Positions 51,986 through 61,599 of a DNA stretch of 64,000 nt are shown here, piece by piece. The notes beneath the pieces were generated by a model. The model ran no database searches. It saw nothing but the letters and a program-made list of their open reading frames with translations, and was not told the origin of the DNA. The stretch comes from Polynucleobacter sp. MWH-UH19D (GTDB lineage: Bacteria; Pseudomonadota; Gammaproteobacteria; Burkholderiales; Burkholderiaceae). The stretch covers positions 806,001 through 870,000 of the forward strand of contig NZ_CP099571.1 of NCBI RefSeq assembly GCF_040409795.1. The letters run 5' to 3'. A program made the position numbers and the translations under genes. The number at the start of each line of letters is the position of its first letter. Within the stretch, counting starts at the first letter, position 1.

Positions 51986-53422
51986 ATGAGCCAAGCTTTT
52001 GATGTAGTCGTAATTGGTGGTGGCCCTGGTGGCTACATCGCCGCGATTCGTGCAGCGCAATTAGGTTTCAAAGTTGCCTGCGCAGAATCAAATGCTTATG
52101 ATGATCCCAAGGGAGAGCCACGCTTAGGTGGCACCTGCTTGAACGTAGGTTGCATTCCTTCTAAGGCTTTATTGGCATCTTCTGAAGAGTTCGAGAAGAT
52201 TGGTCATCACGCAGCAGATCATGGAATTAAGGTTGGCTCTGTCAGCATTGATTCTAAAAAGATGGTGCAACGTAAAGATGACATCGTCACCAAGATGACT
52301 GGTGGTATTCAGTTCTTGTTCCGTAAAAACAAAATCACTTTGTTAAAAGGCCATGCTTCATTTGAAGGTAAGGGTGCTGACGGATATCAAGTCAAAATTG
52401 ATGGCAAAGATAAAGAAACTGTTACTGCAAAGAATGTCATTATTGCAACCGGTTCTAAAGCACGTCATTTACCAGGATTGCCAGTAGATAACGTCTTGAT
52501 TTGCGATAACGAAGGTGCCTTGAAGTTTGATTTAGTGCCTAAGAAGTTAGGCGTGATCGGTGCTGGCGTGATTGGTCTTGAGCTTGGTTCTGTATGGCGC
52601 CGTCTTGGTTCTGAAGTCACGGTGCTTGAAGCATTGCCTTCGTTCTTGGCTGCTTGTGATGTCAGCATTGCTAAAGAAGCGCAAAAGCTTTTCACTAAGC
52701 AGGGCTTGAACATCAACATGGGCGTGAAGATTGGTGAAGTCAAAGCGGATAAAAAGGGTGTAGTAGTAAATTACACCGACAGCGCTGGTAAAGCCGCTAA
52801 ATTAGAATGCGATCGCTTGATCGTATCTGTTGGCCGTGTACCAAACACTGATAAGTTGGGCTTAGACAAGATTGGCCTTAAGGTGGATGAACGCGGCTTT
52901 ATTCCGATTGATGATCACACTTGTGCAACTGCAGCTCCAGGCGTGTATGCCGTTGGTGACGTAGTACGCGGCCCAATGTTGGCTCATAAGGCGGAAGACG
53001 AGGGTGTCTTGGCTGCTGAGGTGATTGCTGGTCAGAAACCCCACATCGATTACAACTGCATTCCTTGGGTAATCTATACCGATCCAGAGATCGCTTGGGT
53101 TGGCAAAACAGAGCAGGCTCTTAAAGAGGCTGGCATTGCGTACAAGGCTGGACAGTTCCCATTTATGGCTAACGGTCGTGCCCTAGGCATGGGTCGTGCT
53201 GATGGTTTTGTCAAAGTATTGGCTGATGCAAAAACCGATGAAATTCTCGGCGTTCACATCATTGGACCAAATGCTTCCGATTTAATTGCTGAGGCAGCAG
53301 TTGCGATGGAGTTCAAGGCGGCGGCTGAAGATATTGCACGAATCTGTCATCCACATCCAAGCTTATCGGAAGTGGTACGTGAGGCTGCGTTAGCGACAGA
53401 TCAACGCGCACTCAATATGTAA
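51986..53422 (+). CDS. lpdA: Dihydrolipoyl dehydrogenase (E3)
   Basis: E3 re-oxidises dihydrolipoamide and makes NADH. The 478-residue flavoprotein has the FAD motif [20 protein letters not shown], the redox disulfide [16 protein letters not shown]-binding [15 protein letters not shown] and the C-terminal catalytic His in [11 protein letters not shown]. It is 12 bases after odhB and so belongs to the 2-oxoglutarate dehydrogenase operon. Confidence 0.97.
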   Translation: MSQAFDVVVIGGGPGGYIAAIRAAQLGFKVACAESNAYDDPKGEPRLGGTCLNVGCIPSKALLASSEEFEKIGHHAADHGIKVGSVSIDSKKMVQRKDDIVTKMTGGIQFLFRKNKITLLKGHASFEGKGADGYQVKIDGKDKETVTAKNVIIATGSKARHLPGLPVDNVLICDNEGALKFDLVPKKLGVIGAGVIGLELGSVWRRLGSEVTVLEALPSFLAACDVSIAKEAQKLFTKQGLNINMGVKIGEVKADKKGVVVNYTDSAGKAAKLECDRLIVSVGRVPNTDKLGLDKIGLKVDERGFIPIDDHTCATAAPGVYAVGDVVRGPMLAHKAEDEGVLAAEVIAGQKPHIDYNCIPWVIYTDPEIAWVGKTEQALKEAGIAYKAGQFPFMANGRALGMGRADGFVKVLADAKTDEILGVHIIGPNASDLIAEAAVAMEFKAAAEDIARICHPHPSLSEVVREAALATDQRALNM

Positions 53423-54526
53423 TTGAAAACCATTGAGTATTACCAGCAAGAGTTAAAAGCGCGCGGGTATCAAAGCGATCCCGCGCAGCTTCGTGCTGTT
53501 GAGCGTTTGCAAAAATGCGAAGATGAATGGATTGCCTATAAGGGAATCCGCAGCAGCAATCTCAAAAAGAAATTATTTAAACCAACTCTACCTAGGGGTT
53601 TGTATTTGTGGGGTGGAGTAGGTCGCGGCAAGTCTTTTTTAATGGACTGTTTTTATGCGGCTTCCCCCTTGGAAAAAAAGATTCGCATTCATTTCCATGA
53701 ATTTATGCGAGAAGTGCATCGTGAGCTGCATGAACTTTCGGGCTTAGCCGATCCATTGGATGAGTTATCAAAGCGAATTGCAAAGCGCTATCGACTGATT
53801 TGTTTTGATGAGTTTCACATCAATGATATTGCCGATGCCATGATTTTGTACCGATTGCTCAATGCTTTGTTTGCTGATCGCGTGCAATTTGTCATGACCT
53901 CTAATTACCGGCCCGATCAACTCTATCCCAATGGTTTGCATCGTGATCGCTTGCTTCCTGCAATTCAATTGTTAGAGGATAAGTTGGATGTTCTCAATGT
54001 AGATGCTGGTAACGACTATCGCCGTGTTCAGATGGCGCAAGTTGAGGCTTATTTAACGCCTGTCAATGCCCAAACTCAAGCCACCTTGGGTCAGATGTTC
54101 AAGACCTTAATTGGCAACCAAAAAGAAACTCGTAATCCGGTATTGAATATTGAATCGCGAGAATTGCGGCCATTACACATGGCTGATGGTGTTGTCTGGT
54201 TTGATTTTCAGACGCTCTGTTGCGGTCCGCGATCACAAAATGATTACCTTGAGATTGCCAAACAATTTCATACGGTTATTTTGTCGGGTGTTCCTTACAT
54301 GCCCCCAAAAATGACCAATGAGGCGCGCCGATTTATTTGGCTGATTGATGTTTTATACGATCATAAGATCAAGTTAATTATGTCCGCTGAGGTTCCAGCC
54401 CCAGATTTGTATACAGAGGGTCAAATTACAGCAGAGTTCTCTCGAACAGTCTCTCGTTTGATCGAGATGCAGTCGCGTGACTACCTAGATGCTCCGCGCC
54501 GTGTCATTGACACCGGCTTGACCTAA
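53423..54526 (+). CDS. zapE: Cell division protein ZapE (AFG1-like ATPase)
   Basis: ZapE is an AAA-type ATPase that in E. coli destabilises FtsZ polymers. The 367-residue protein has Walker A LWGGVGRGKSFLMD and Walker B RLICFDEFHINDIADA, then FVMTSNYRPDQLYPNGLHRD, typical of AFG1/ZapE. The start is TTG, directly after the lpdA stop. Placement after lpd suggests shared transcription. Confidence 0.94.
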   Translation: MKTIEYYQQELKARGYQSDPAQLRAVERLQKCEDEWIAYKGIRSSNLKKKLFKPTLPRGLYLWGGVGRGKSFLMDCFYAASPLEKKIRIHFHEFMREVHRELHELSGLADPLDELSKRIAKRYRLICFDEFHINDIADAMILYRLLNALFADRVQFVMTSNYRPDQLYPNGLHRDRLLPAIQLLEDKLDVLNVDAGNDYRRVQMAQVEAYLTPVNAQTQATLGQMFKTLIGNQKETRNPVLNIESRELRPLHMADGVVWFDFQTLCCGPRSQNDYLEIAKQFHTVILSGVPYMPPKMTNEARRFIWLIDVLYDHKIKLIMSAEVPAPDLYTEGQITAEFSRTVSRLIEMQSRDYLDAPRRVIDTGLT

Positions 54527-54535
54527 AATAGGGTC

Positions 54536-55384
54536 ATGAGCAGTATTTCTACCTTAAACGCCGACCTGCATTGCCATTCTGTGGTCTCTGATGGCACTCT
54601 AACTCCCGAGGCCTTGGCTGAACGTGCAAAGGCAAATGGCGTTCATTTATGGGCGTTGACAGATCATGATGAGCTTGGTGGACAAGTTCGTGCTCGTGAT
54701 GCAGCAAAAGCGCTCAATATTGATTACGTATCTGGAGTGGAAATTTCAGTTACTTGGGTGGGGCAAACCATCCACATCGTTGGTTTAGGAATCGATGCCA
54801 ATCACCTAGGCATTGTTGAAGGATTACGCCGCACCCGTGGCGGGCGGGGTGAACGTGCCAAATTGATGGCAGATCAATTATTAAAAGTCGGGATACCAGG
54901 GGCTTACGAAGGCGCTCTACATTTTGCAGGCAATCCCGAACTGATCTCGAGAACGCATTTTGCTAGGTTTTTGGTAGAGCAAGGTGTTTGTCGCGACACT
55001 GAGGAAGTGTTTAAAAAGTACTTGGTTGAAAATAAGCCAGGATTTGTGCCGCATCAGTGGGCCACTTTGGATAATGCGGTTGCATGGATAAAAGCGGCAG
55101 GTGGGGTGGCGGTGATTGCTCATCCTGGTAGATATAACTTGACCGAGTTACAGATGAGTGAGCTCTATGAGCACTTTAAGGATATTGGTGGTCTTGGCAT
55201 CGAAGTAGTTACAGGTAGCCATAGTCCAGACCAGTATGTAACGTATGGAAAGATTGCTCAAAAATATGGTTTCCTAGCCTCCCGCGGATCTGATTTTCAT
55301 GATCCAGGCGAAAGTCATATTGACTTGGGTACTTTGCCACATCTGCCTGATCACCTGACCCCAGTTTGGTCAGCGTTTCATTAA
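54536..55384 (+). CDS. rnm: PHP-domain phosphoesterase, RNase AM (YciV/TrpH) type
   Basis: This 282-residue protein has the PHP metal motifs NADLHCHSVVSDGTLTPEAL, LTDHDELGGQ, IAHPGRYN and SRGSDFHDPGE. The length and order match E. coli YciV (RNase AM), a 5'-3' exonuclease and 3',5'-nucleoside bisphosphate phosphatase. A role in rRNA 5'-end trimming or pAp removal is expected by homology. It is ten bases after zapE and 31 bases before trpS. Confidence 0.85.
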   Translation: MSSISTLNADLHCHSVVSDGTLTPEALAERAKANGVHLWALTDHDELGGQVRARDAAKALNIDYVSGVEISVTWVGQTIHIVGLGIDANHLGIVEGLRRTRGGRGERAKLMADQLLKVGIPGAYEGALHFAGNPELISRTHFARFLVEQGVCRDTEEVFKKYLVENKPGFVPHQWATLDNAVAWIKAAGGVAVIAHPGRYNLTELQMSELYEHFKDIGGLGIEVVTGSHSPDQYVTYGKIAQKYGFLASRGSDFHDPGESHIDLGTLPHLPDHLTPVWSAFH

Positions 55385-55414
55385 TTCATTTCATACTAAA
55401 GATAAAGAAAAACA

Positions 55415-56617
55415 ATGTTTGCAGAACGCGTTCTCTCTGGCATGCGACCTACGGGTAATTTGCATCTTGGGCATTACCATGGCGTCTTAAAAAATTGGGT
55501 GCGCTTGCAGTCCGAATACCCCTGTTTTTTCTTTGTTGCAGATTGGCACGCTTTAACTACTCACTATGAATCTCCAGAGGTGATTGAGCAATCTGTGTGG
55601 GATATGGTGATTGATTGGTTAGCGGCAGGTGTAGACCCCAATCAAGCGACTTTATTTATTCAGAGTAAGGTGCCTGAGCACGCGGAGTTATTTTTGCTAC
55701 TCTCGATGGGGACGCCATTGGGTTGGTTAGAACGAGTGCCCACCTATAAAGATCAAATTGAGAAGCTCAAGGAAAAAGACCTGCAGACCTATGGTTTCCT
55801 TGGTTATCCATTGCTTCAGGCGGCAGATATTTTGATTTACCGAGCGCAGCATGTGCCTGTGGGTGAGGATCAAGTTCCACACGTGGAAATGACTCGTGAA
55901 GTAGCTCGTCGCTTTAATTACCTTTATGGTCGCGAACCAGGTTTTGAAGAAAAAGCGTTAGAAGCAGCTAAAAAGTTGGGTAGTAAGCGAGCCAAAATGT
56001 ATTTGGAGTTACGCGTTGCTTTTCAAGAGCGCGGTGATGAAGAGGCGTTAGAGCAGGCGAAAGCATTGCTTCAAGAGTCGCAAAGTTTATCGATGGCAGA
56101 TCGTGAAAGACTCTTTGGTTTCTTAGAAGGTGCTCGCAAAATTATTCTTCCTGAGCCCCAAGCGCTTTTAACAACTGCTTCTCGTATGCCTGGCATTGAC
56201 GGACAAAAAATGTCCAAGTCTTATGGCAACACAATTAGTGTGCGTGAGCAACCAGAAGATGTCATCAAGAAAATCAGAACGATGCCGACCGATCCTGCGC
56301 GAGTTCGCAGAACTGATGTGGGTGATCCTGCTCGCTGTCCAGTTTGGCAATTGCACACTGTGTATTCCAATGACGAGACAAGGCAATGGGTAGAAAAGGG
56401 TTGCAAGTCTGCGGGTATTGGTTGCTTAGAGTGTAAGCAGCCAGTTATTGATGCAATTTTAGCTGAGCAGCAACCCATGTTTGAGCGTGCTCAAAAGTAT
56501 TTGGATGACCCAAGTTTGCTTCGATCCATCATCGCCGATGGTTGCGATAAAGCACGCAAGGTTGCTCAAGAAACCATGCGTGAAGTTCGTGAAGCCATGG
56601 GCCTGGCTTACGACTAA
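55415..56617 (+). CDS. trpS: Tryptophanyl-tRNA synthetase, long betaproteobacterial form
   Basis: TrpS charges tRNA-Trp. The class I motifs are clear: the HIGH equivalent in NLHLGHYHGVLKNW and KMSKS in GIDGQKMSKSYGNT. The length of 400 residues exceeds the roughly 330 of E. coli TrpS; the extra part lies around residues 180-230, between the ATP and KMSKS regions, and is helical and charged. This long form is common in this group. Confidence 0.95.
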   Translation: MFAERVLSGMRPTGNLHLGHYHGVLKNWVRLQSEYPCFFFVADWHALTTHYESPEVIEQSVWDMVIDWLAAGVDPNQATLFIQSKVPEHAELFLLLSMGTPLGWLERVPTYKDQIEKLKEKDLQTYGFLGYPLLQAADILIYRAQHVPVGEDQVPHVEMTREVARRFNYLYGREPGFEEKALEAAKKLGSKRAKMYLELRVAFQERGDEEALEQAKALLQESQSLSMADRERLFGFLEGARKIILPEPQALLTTASRMPGIDGQKMSKSYGNTISVREQPEDVIKKIRTMPTDPARVRRTDVGDPARCPVWQLHTVYSNDETRQWVEKGCKSAGIGCLECKQPVIDAILAEQQPMFERAQKYLDDPSLLRSIIADGCDKARKVAQETMREVREAMGLAYD

Positions 56618-56627
56618 TGGGTAGGTT

Positions 56628-57158
56628 TTGACAAAGACGCATGCTGTAACGGATAGCGCTTCACCTTGGGTGAGGCGTTTTGCTTCTTTGATTCCAAAAG
56701 CCGGTACTGTTTTAGATCTGGCTTGTGGAGGCGGTCGCCATACATTTCTACTGGCTGAGTTGGGATATTCAGTATTAGCAGTTGATCAAGACACCAGTCA
56801 GGTTGAGAAGACTGCTAATTCACTCATTTGCTCAAAAGCGCTGAATCTAGAAGAGGATATTTGGCCTTTAGATAACGGCAAATTTAGTGGCATTGTGGTG
56901 ACGAATTACCTCTATAGACCCCATCTGGATCGTCTGCCTGAGATGTTGGATAAGAATGGGGTTTTGATCTACGAAACCTTTGCTGTAGGAAATGAGCAAT
57001 TTGGAAAGCCATCTAACCCAAATTTCCTTCTAAAAACAGGGGAATTGCTGGAGCTATCGCAGCGCCATGGTCTGAAAGTCCTTGCCTACGAGGATATTTA
57101 CCAGGATGAGCCTAAACCAGCTATGGTTCAACGTCTTTGCGCTGTAAAAGAAGGGTAA
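56628..57158 (+). CDS. Class I SAM-dependent methyltransferase (TehB-like)
   Basis: This 176-residue methyltransferase has motif [21 protein letters not shown], followed by [11 protein letters not shown] and the later [20 protein letters not shown]. The likely start is the TTG at 56628, ten bases after trpS. The substrate is unknown. It lies between trpS and dapA and resembles tellurite-resistance-type methyltransferases. Confidence 0.82.
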   Translation: MTKTHAVTDSASPWVRRFASLIPKAGTVLDLACGGGRHTFLLAELGYSVLAVDQDTSQVEKTANSLICSKALNLEEDIWPLDNGKFSGIVVTNYLYRPHLDRLPEMLDKNGVLIYETFAVGNEQFGKPSNPNFLLKTGELLELSQRHGLKVLAYEDIYQDEPKPAMVQRLCAVKEG

Positions 57159-57217
57159 AAAGTGCACATTCCGTTACAATTTCAAGGTTAAGACAGCTAA
57201 AAATCGGTATACATTCG

Positions 57218-58141
57218 GTGACAAATACAGCTCAATCCAAAGGTAGCAAAAAAACCATTTCTGGCAGCATGCCCGCCATCGTGACCCCAATGTTTGAAGA
57301 TGGCAGTCTCGATTTTGGGGCGTTAAAGTCTTTGTTGGATTGGCATGTCGCCGAAGGTACCGATGGAATCGTAATTGTTGGGACTAGTGGTGAGTCTCCT
57401 ACGGTCTCTGTGGAAGAGCATTGTGAGTTGATTCGCGTCACGGTAGAGCATATTGCGGGCCGCATTCCTGTGATTGCTGGTACGGGCGGCAACTCCACGG
57501 CTGAAGCAATTGAGTTAACTGAATTTGCCAAGAAGGTGGGTTCAGACGCAAGCTTGCAGGTTGTCCCGTATTACAACAAGCCTACCCAAGAGGGCATGTA
57601 TGCCCATTTCAAAAAAATTGCAGAGTCTGTTGATCTACCGGTAATTTTGTACAACGTTCCAGGTCGCACTGTAGCGGATCTATCAGGCGATGCCGTTGTT
57701 CGCTTGGCTGGCATTCCTGGCATTATCGGTATCAAGGACGCAACTGGTAGCTTAGAGCGGGGCACTTTATTGATTGATGCCCTGAAGCGTGCAGGCCATA
57801 GTGACTTCTCTGTATTTTCAGGGGACGATCTCACCGCTGCTATGTTGATGCTCATGGGCGGCAAGGGCAATATCTCTGTTACCGCAAACGTGGCTCCTCG
57901 ATTGATGCATGAGCTCTGTATGGCTGCCATGTCTGATGATGTGAAGCGTACACGTGAAATTCAGTATCAGTTGATTGCAGTCCATAAAGCAATGTTTACC
58001 GAAGCAAACCCGATTCCTGTGAAGTGGGCGCTTCATCAAATGGGCAAGATTACTTCAGGTATTCGTTTGCCATTAACCCCTCTAAGCGATGCATTAAGAG
58101 AGCCTTTGAAGGCGGCATTAAAACAGGCCAATTTACTATGA
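57218..58141 (+). CDS. dapA: 4-hydroxy-tetrahydrodipicolinate synthase
   Basis: DapA condenses aspartate semialdehyde with pyruvate in lysine and peptidoglycan precursor synthesis. The frame is open from 57137, but the GTG at 57218 gives 307 residues and leaves only a short lead before the conserved [19 protein letters not shown]. The Schiff-base Lys lies in [15 protein letters not shown], the Tyr in [15 protein letters not shown], and GTSGESPTV is present. bamC overlaps its end in an ATGA. Confidence 0.95.
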   Translation: MTNTAQSKGSKKTISGSMPAIVTPMFEDGSLDFGALKSLLDWHVAEGTDGIVIVGTSGESPTVSVEEHCELIRVTVEHIAGRIPVIAGTGGNSTAEAIELTEFAKKVGSDASLQVVPYYNKPTQEGMYAHFKKIAESVDLPVILYNVPGRTVADLSGDAVVRLAGIPGIIGIKDATGSLERGTLLIDALKRAGHSDFSVFSGDDLTAAMLMLMGGKGNISVTANVAPRLMHELCMAAMSDDVKRTREIQYQLIAVHKAMFTEANPIPVKWALHQMGKITSGIRLPLTPLSDALREPLKAALKQANLL

Positions 58142-59286
58142 AGAATGTGTTTTCCTTTTCGCGTTTAGTGGCTTCATCAATGGCATTGTTTGCAATGGCA
58201 TTGGTATTGAGTTCATGTAAATCAGTTACCAGTAACGATACTGTTGACTATAAGAGCTCTGGTGCAGTGCGCGGCCCCAATTTATCGTATCCACCAGATT
58301 TAATTACCGCACAAGCAGATCGCCGTTACATCGTCCAAGATGGCACTGCAACCATGTCTGAGTACAACGCTGCGGTGAAAAAATCTGCTCAGATGCGCAG
58401 TAACGTCATGACTGGTATTCCTGGTATGCGCATTGCCAAGGATGGCGAGCGTCGTTGGCTGGTTGTTGAAAAACCTGCCAGTGAGTTGTATCCGCAAGTA
58501 AAAGATTTTTGGCAAGAAAACGGCTTCTTGCTAGTGATTGATTCACCATCCACTGGAATTATGGAAACCGATTGGGCGGAGAATCGCGCCAAAATTGCGC
58601 AAGACTGGATTCGTACAAATGTGCTGGGCGTATTTGGAGATTCAATTTACGATACCGGCGAGCGTGATAAATATAAGACTCGTTTAGAGGTAACTAAACC
58701 AGGCGAGACTGAAATTTATATTACTCAGCGTGGTGCTATCGAGAAATGTACAACCGATACAACAGGTGCTTGCCTTTCTACAATTTGGACGCCACGTCCA
58801 AATGATCCTGAGTTAGAGGCTGTTTTCTTGGCGCGCTTGATGGAGCGTCTCGGGATGACTCAAGAGCAGGCTAAGGCGATGGTTGCTACGCCTTTGGGTC
58901 CTAAAACACCGAAAGCTAAGTTCGTCGAAGATGGTACTAACAAAGCCCATATTGAGCTTAGCGCTGGTTTCGATCGCTCTTGGAGGGATGTGGGTTTAGC
59001 ACTAGATCGATCCAACTTCACCGTAGAGGACCGCAATCGTTCCGCTGGCGTTTATTTTGTACGTTATATCAATGCTAAGGATGTTGGCGATTCAAAGGGC
59101 TTCTTCACCAATTTGTTTAGCAGTAAGGATGATTCAAAACTGCAAGCGAAGAAATACCAAGTTGTGGTCAAGAGTAGTGGAGAAAATTCAGCAAATGTTT
59201 ATGTGCAGGATGCGGAAGGTAAACCAGAGAACACTCCTGCTGGCATCCAATTACTGACAATCTTGAACGACCAGCTCACTAAATAA
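58138..59286 (+). CDS. bamC: Outer-membrane assembly lipoprotein BamC
   Basis: BamC is a lipoprotein of the BAM complex that inserts outer-membrane proteins. The ATG at 58138 overlaps the dapA stop in ATGA. The signal ends in ALVLSSC with lipid Cys27. The mature N-terminal stretch [20 protein letters not shown] matches the unstructured BamC segment that binds BamD, followed by two helix-grip domains. The 382-residue length is typical. dapA-bamC is a conserved pair. Confidence 0.92.
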   Translation: MKNVFSFSRLVASSMALFAMALVLSSCKSVTSNDTVDYKSSGAVRGPNLSYPPDLITAQADRRYIVQDGTATMSEYNAAVKKSAQMRSNVMTGIPGMRIAKDGERRWLVVEKPASELYPQVKDFWQENGFLLVIDSPSTGIMETDWAENRAKIAQDWIRTNVLGVFGDSIYDTGERDKYKTRLEVTKPGETEIYITQRGAIEKCTTDTTGACLSTIWTPRPNDPELEAVFLARLMERLGMTQEQAKAMVATPLGPKTPKAKFVEDGTNKAHIELSAGFDRSWRDVGLALDRSNFTVEDRNRSAGVYFVRYINAKDVGDSKGFFTNLFSSKDDSKLQAKKYQVVVKSSGENSANVYVQDAEGKPENTPAGIQLLTILNDQLTK

Positions 59287-59304
59287 ATCAACTACTGAGT
59301 TGGG

Positions 59305-59340
59305 AAACAAAAAAGCCGCTCGAAAGCGGCTTTTTTGTTT
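59305..59340. terminator. Strong bidirectional terminator after bamC
   Basis: AAACAAAAAAGCCGCT, a CGAA loop and AGCGGCTTTTTTGTTT form a 16-bp perfect stem between convergent bamC and the small lipoprotein gene. Confidence 0.93.
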
Positions 59341-59350
59341 AAGAAGAGGA

Positions 59351-59542
59351 TTACTTCTTAGCGTCAGCAGCAGGAGCGGCAGCAGGTGCAGCAGCGTCTT
59401 TAGCAGCATCAGCGGCTGGAGCAGCAGCAGGAGCTTCAGCAGCAGGAGCAGCAGGAGCTTCAGCAGGTTTTGCTTCTTCTTTCTTACCGCAAGCGGCCAA
59501 AGCGATAGCTAACATAGCGGCTAATAGGAGTGACTTCTTCAT
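59351..59542 (-). CDS. Small Ala/Pro-rich lipoprotein
   Basis: This 63-residue product has a clear lipoprotein signal, KKSLLLAAMLAIALAACGKK, with lipid Cys18. The rest is low-complexity Ala/Pro/Glu/Asp repeat (EAPAAPAAEAPAA) ending in DAKK. An AGAGGAAA ribosome site precedes the ATG on the minus strand. A strong terminator follows. The opposite-strand frame is a Ser/Arg-rich shadow. The function is unknown; such peptides may span or pad the periplasm. Confidence 0.85.
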   Translation of the reverse strand: MKKSLLLAAMLAIALAACGKKEEAKPAEAPAAPAAEAPAAAPAADAAKDAAAPAAAPAADAKK

Positions 59543-59571
59543 TTGTAATTTCCTCTTAAAAAATTAGACAT

Positions 59572-59587
59572 CAATTATCGATAATTG
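59572..59587. promoter_or_regulatory. 16-bp perfect palindrome upstream of the lipoprotein gene
   Basis: CAATTATCGATAATTG reads the same on both strands and lies 30 bases before the lipoprotein start, between it and a candidate -10. It could be an operator or a short RNA hairpin. Confidence 0.45.
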
Positions 59588-59633
59588 TTGTTGGATAAAC
59601 CAAGGGCAAATCCCTAGGTAGTTTCCTGTAGAT

Positions 59634-59639
59634 ATTATA
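59634..59639 (-). promoter_or_regulatory. Candidate -10 box for the lipoprotein gene
   Basis: TATAAT on the minus strand is a perfect -10 consensus, just past the roxA stop. No good -35 is seen 16-18 bases upstream, so strength is uncertain. Confidence 0.4.
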
Positions 59640-59652
59640 GCCATCTCTTGGC

Positions 59653-60873
59653 CTAAACCTCGAAAACTAGCCACCCAGCAAGATAGACCTCATAAAGGCT
59701 TGAGTCTTGAATGTTCCCAAGATTTGCGTTCTCTAAACACTTGTTTGCAGACAAAGCATTCCAGGCGGCAATCACCTTTGCGGTTTGGTTTTTGGTGACC
59801 TCGTCCCCATTGCAGTAAACCTTTTTACCAAGGCTGAGGATGCGTGTTTGTGGACTCGTTTTTAGCTTGCCTTGAGTTAGTTTTTTGAGAAAAGCTTTTG
59901 AATTCAGTGGCTTACTAGGGCTTTCAAAAATCGCTTGCTGCTTAGGCTCTGATAAGTAGGCGGTAACGCCAGGTAGAAACGTGTTAATTTGGTTCAGCTT
60001 TAGCTTTTGCAGCTGAGCGTTTAATTGCTTGATGAGCTCTTTGGGAAGCTGCTCTGCCTGCAGGGTTGCTGGTTGCTTGGGATCGGAGAATTTTTTGTCC
60101 AATTCAGGAATATTCTCCAGTGACTCAGCAAGTCGCCATAAACCTTCTTGGAGTAATTCCTTCAAGCTAGGTGAGCGAAATCCTACAGACCAAGTTTGAC
60201 ATCCTGCATCTAGTGCAATTCCATCGTGGGCAATATGGGGCGGAAGATATAGCATGTCGCCTGGTTCCAAAATCCACTCAAACTCACTTTGAAAGTTCTG
60301 CAAAATTTTTAATGGCAACGCTGGATTCAGGCTTAAATCCGTTTGCTCAGAGATGCGCCACTCTCTGCGACCCGACATCTGTATTAAAAACACATCGTAC
60401 GAGTCAAAGTGTGGCCCGACACCTCCGCCAATACCGGCAATGCTGATCATGAGATCGTCAAGACGTGCATCTGGAATAAAACGAAACCATGAAAGAATAT
60501 TGGCCGCAGCTAAATGATGCGCCTCCATTCCTTGCAAGAGCAGAGTCCAGTTGGATTTATTTAAGTTTGGGATTGCTTTTTTCTGAAAGGGCCCATGCTG
60601 AAAGCGCCATGGATCAGACTGAATTAAGCGGGATTCAAGATTTTCCTGATTGGCAAATTCAACGAGCTCTTCATAAGAAATTGGACTTGCTAAATTGGTT
60701 GAACCATTTTGAGATTCTAGGGTGAAGGCGGGTATCGCCCCCCGAATTAACAGCGGTTTTTTCTGCCAATACTCCTGCATAAAGCGCTTTGGGCTAATTC
60801 CACCAAATAAGGCCCATGGAGCGTTAATGGGCAGATTTTTGGGGGCTGGTGGCGGTTGATAAGGCTTGCTCAA
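59653..60873 (-). CDS. roxA: JmjC/cupin ribosomal oxygenase RoxA (L16 arginine hydroxylase type)
   Basis: This 406-residue Fe(II)/2-oxoglutarate oxygenase is of the YcfD/RoxA type, which hydroxylates an arginine of ribosomal protein L16. The N-terminal part has FMQEYWQKKPLLIRGAIPAF. The cupin core has the metal motif GPHFDSYDVFLIQ (His155, Asp157) and YLPPHIAHDGIAL (His216). The C-terminal part is a winged-helix-like domain as in YcfD. It runs divergent to slyD. Confidence 0.9.
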   Translation of the reverse strand: MSKPYQPPPAPKNLPINAPWALFGGISPKRFMQEYWQKKPLLIRGAIPAFTLESQNGSTNLASPISYEELVEFANQENLESRLIQSDPWRFQHGPFQKKAIPNLNKSNWTLLLQGMEAHHLAAANILSWFRFIPDARLDDLMISIAGIGGGVGPHFDSYDVFLIQMSGRREWRISEQTDLSLNPALPLKILQNFQSEFEWILEPGDMLYLPPHIAHDGIALDAGCQTWSVGFRSPSLKELLQEGLWRLAESLENIPELDKKFSDPKQPATLQAEQLPKELIKQLNAQLQKLKLNQINTFLPGVTAYLSEPKQQAIFESPSKPLNSKAFLKKLTQGKLKTSPQTRILSLGKKVYCNGDEVTKNQTAKVIAAWNALSANKCLENANLGNIQDSSLYEVYLAGWLVFEV

Positions 60874-60972
60874 GTAAAATGAACCTATAGATTAGAAATG
60901 AAATAACTGATAACTAAAGTCAGTGTAAAACAGTAGTAAATCATTCGAAAATAAATGTACGACAAATTGCGC

Positions 60973-61599
60973 ATGAAGATTGAAAAAAACACGATTGTGT
61001 CCCTTCGATATAAGCTCACCGATGCACAAAATAATGTGATTGAAGAGCCTGATTCACCAATGATGTATCTTCACGGCGGTTATGAGGGTACTTTCCCAAA
61101 AATTGAGGCATTGTTAGATGGTCAAGAAATTGGCTATGAAGCAACAATTCAGTTGGAGCCTAATGAAGCTTTTGGTGAGTACGACCCAGAGTTGCTCAAG
61201 ATTGAGCCTCGCACTCGCTTTCCTGAACCACTTGAAGTGGGAATGCAGTTTGAGGGCGTGCCAGATGTAGATGGAGAATCTGAGGAAGAGGCGCAAGCGG
61301 CAGATGCTCAAGAGGATGAGGATGCTGAAGCGGAGCCTTTAATTTATACCGTTACGGATGTTGCGGACAATCAAGTGGTGCTGGATGGCAACCATCCATT
61401 AGCAGGAATGGCTTTGCGCTTTTGGGTTCAGGTTGAAGGTGTTCGAGCTGCCACCGAAGAAGAAATTGAAAATCGTCATCCAGAAGGTGGTGAGAACTTT
61501 ACCTTTGGCATGCCAAATGATGCCGAAGACGACGACGAGGAAGAATTTTTGGAGAAGACGCTTGGTTTACAGGGGCACGTATCCAGAACGCTTCACTGA
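60973..61599 (+). CDS. slyD: FKBP-type peptidyl-prolyl isomerase SlyD-like
   Basis: SlyD-type proteins isomerise proline bonds and act as chaperones. The start at 60973 gives MKIEKNTIVSLRYKLTDA, as in SlyD; an ATG six codons upstream is possible. The FKBP parts are YLHGGYEGTFPKIEALLDGQ and IQLEPNEAFGEYDPELLK, with NHPLAGMALRFWVQVEGVR at the end. An acidic insert of about 25 residues (Glu/Asp/Ala-rich, near residues 95-120) interrupts the IF domain. The His-rich metal tail of E. coli SlyD is missing; the tail is acidic. Confidence 0.87.
   Translation: MKIEKNTIVSLRYKLTDAQNNVIEEPDSPMMYLHGGYEGTFPKIEALLDGQEIGYEATIQLEPNEAFGEYDPELLKIEPRTRFPEPLEVGMQFEGVPDVDGESEEEAQAADAQEDEDAEAEPLIYTVTDVADNQVVLDGNHPLAGMALRFWVQVEGVRAATEEEIENRHPEGGENFTFGMPNDAEDDDEEEFLEKTLGLQGHVSRTLH

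Noticed and set aside
57137..57217. Upstream extension of dapA
   Set aside because: It overlaps the methyltransferase end, lacks similarity to DapA and crosses a spacer; GTG at 57218 is better.
58024..58137. Upstream extension of bamC inside dapA
   Set aside because: It is dapA sequence in another frame; the lipoprotein signal starts at 58138.
59300..59512. Plus-strand frame of 70 residues rich in Ser and Arg
   Set aside because: It is the antisense of the Ala/Pro lipoprotein. The minus strand has a lipoprotein signal, ribosome site and terminator, and this frame starts inside the bamC terminator.
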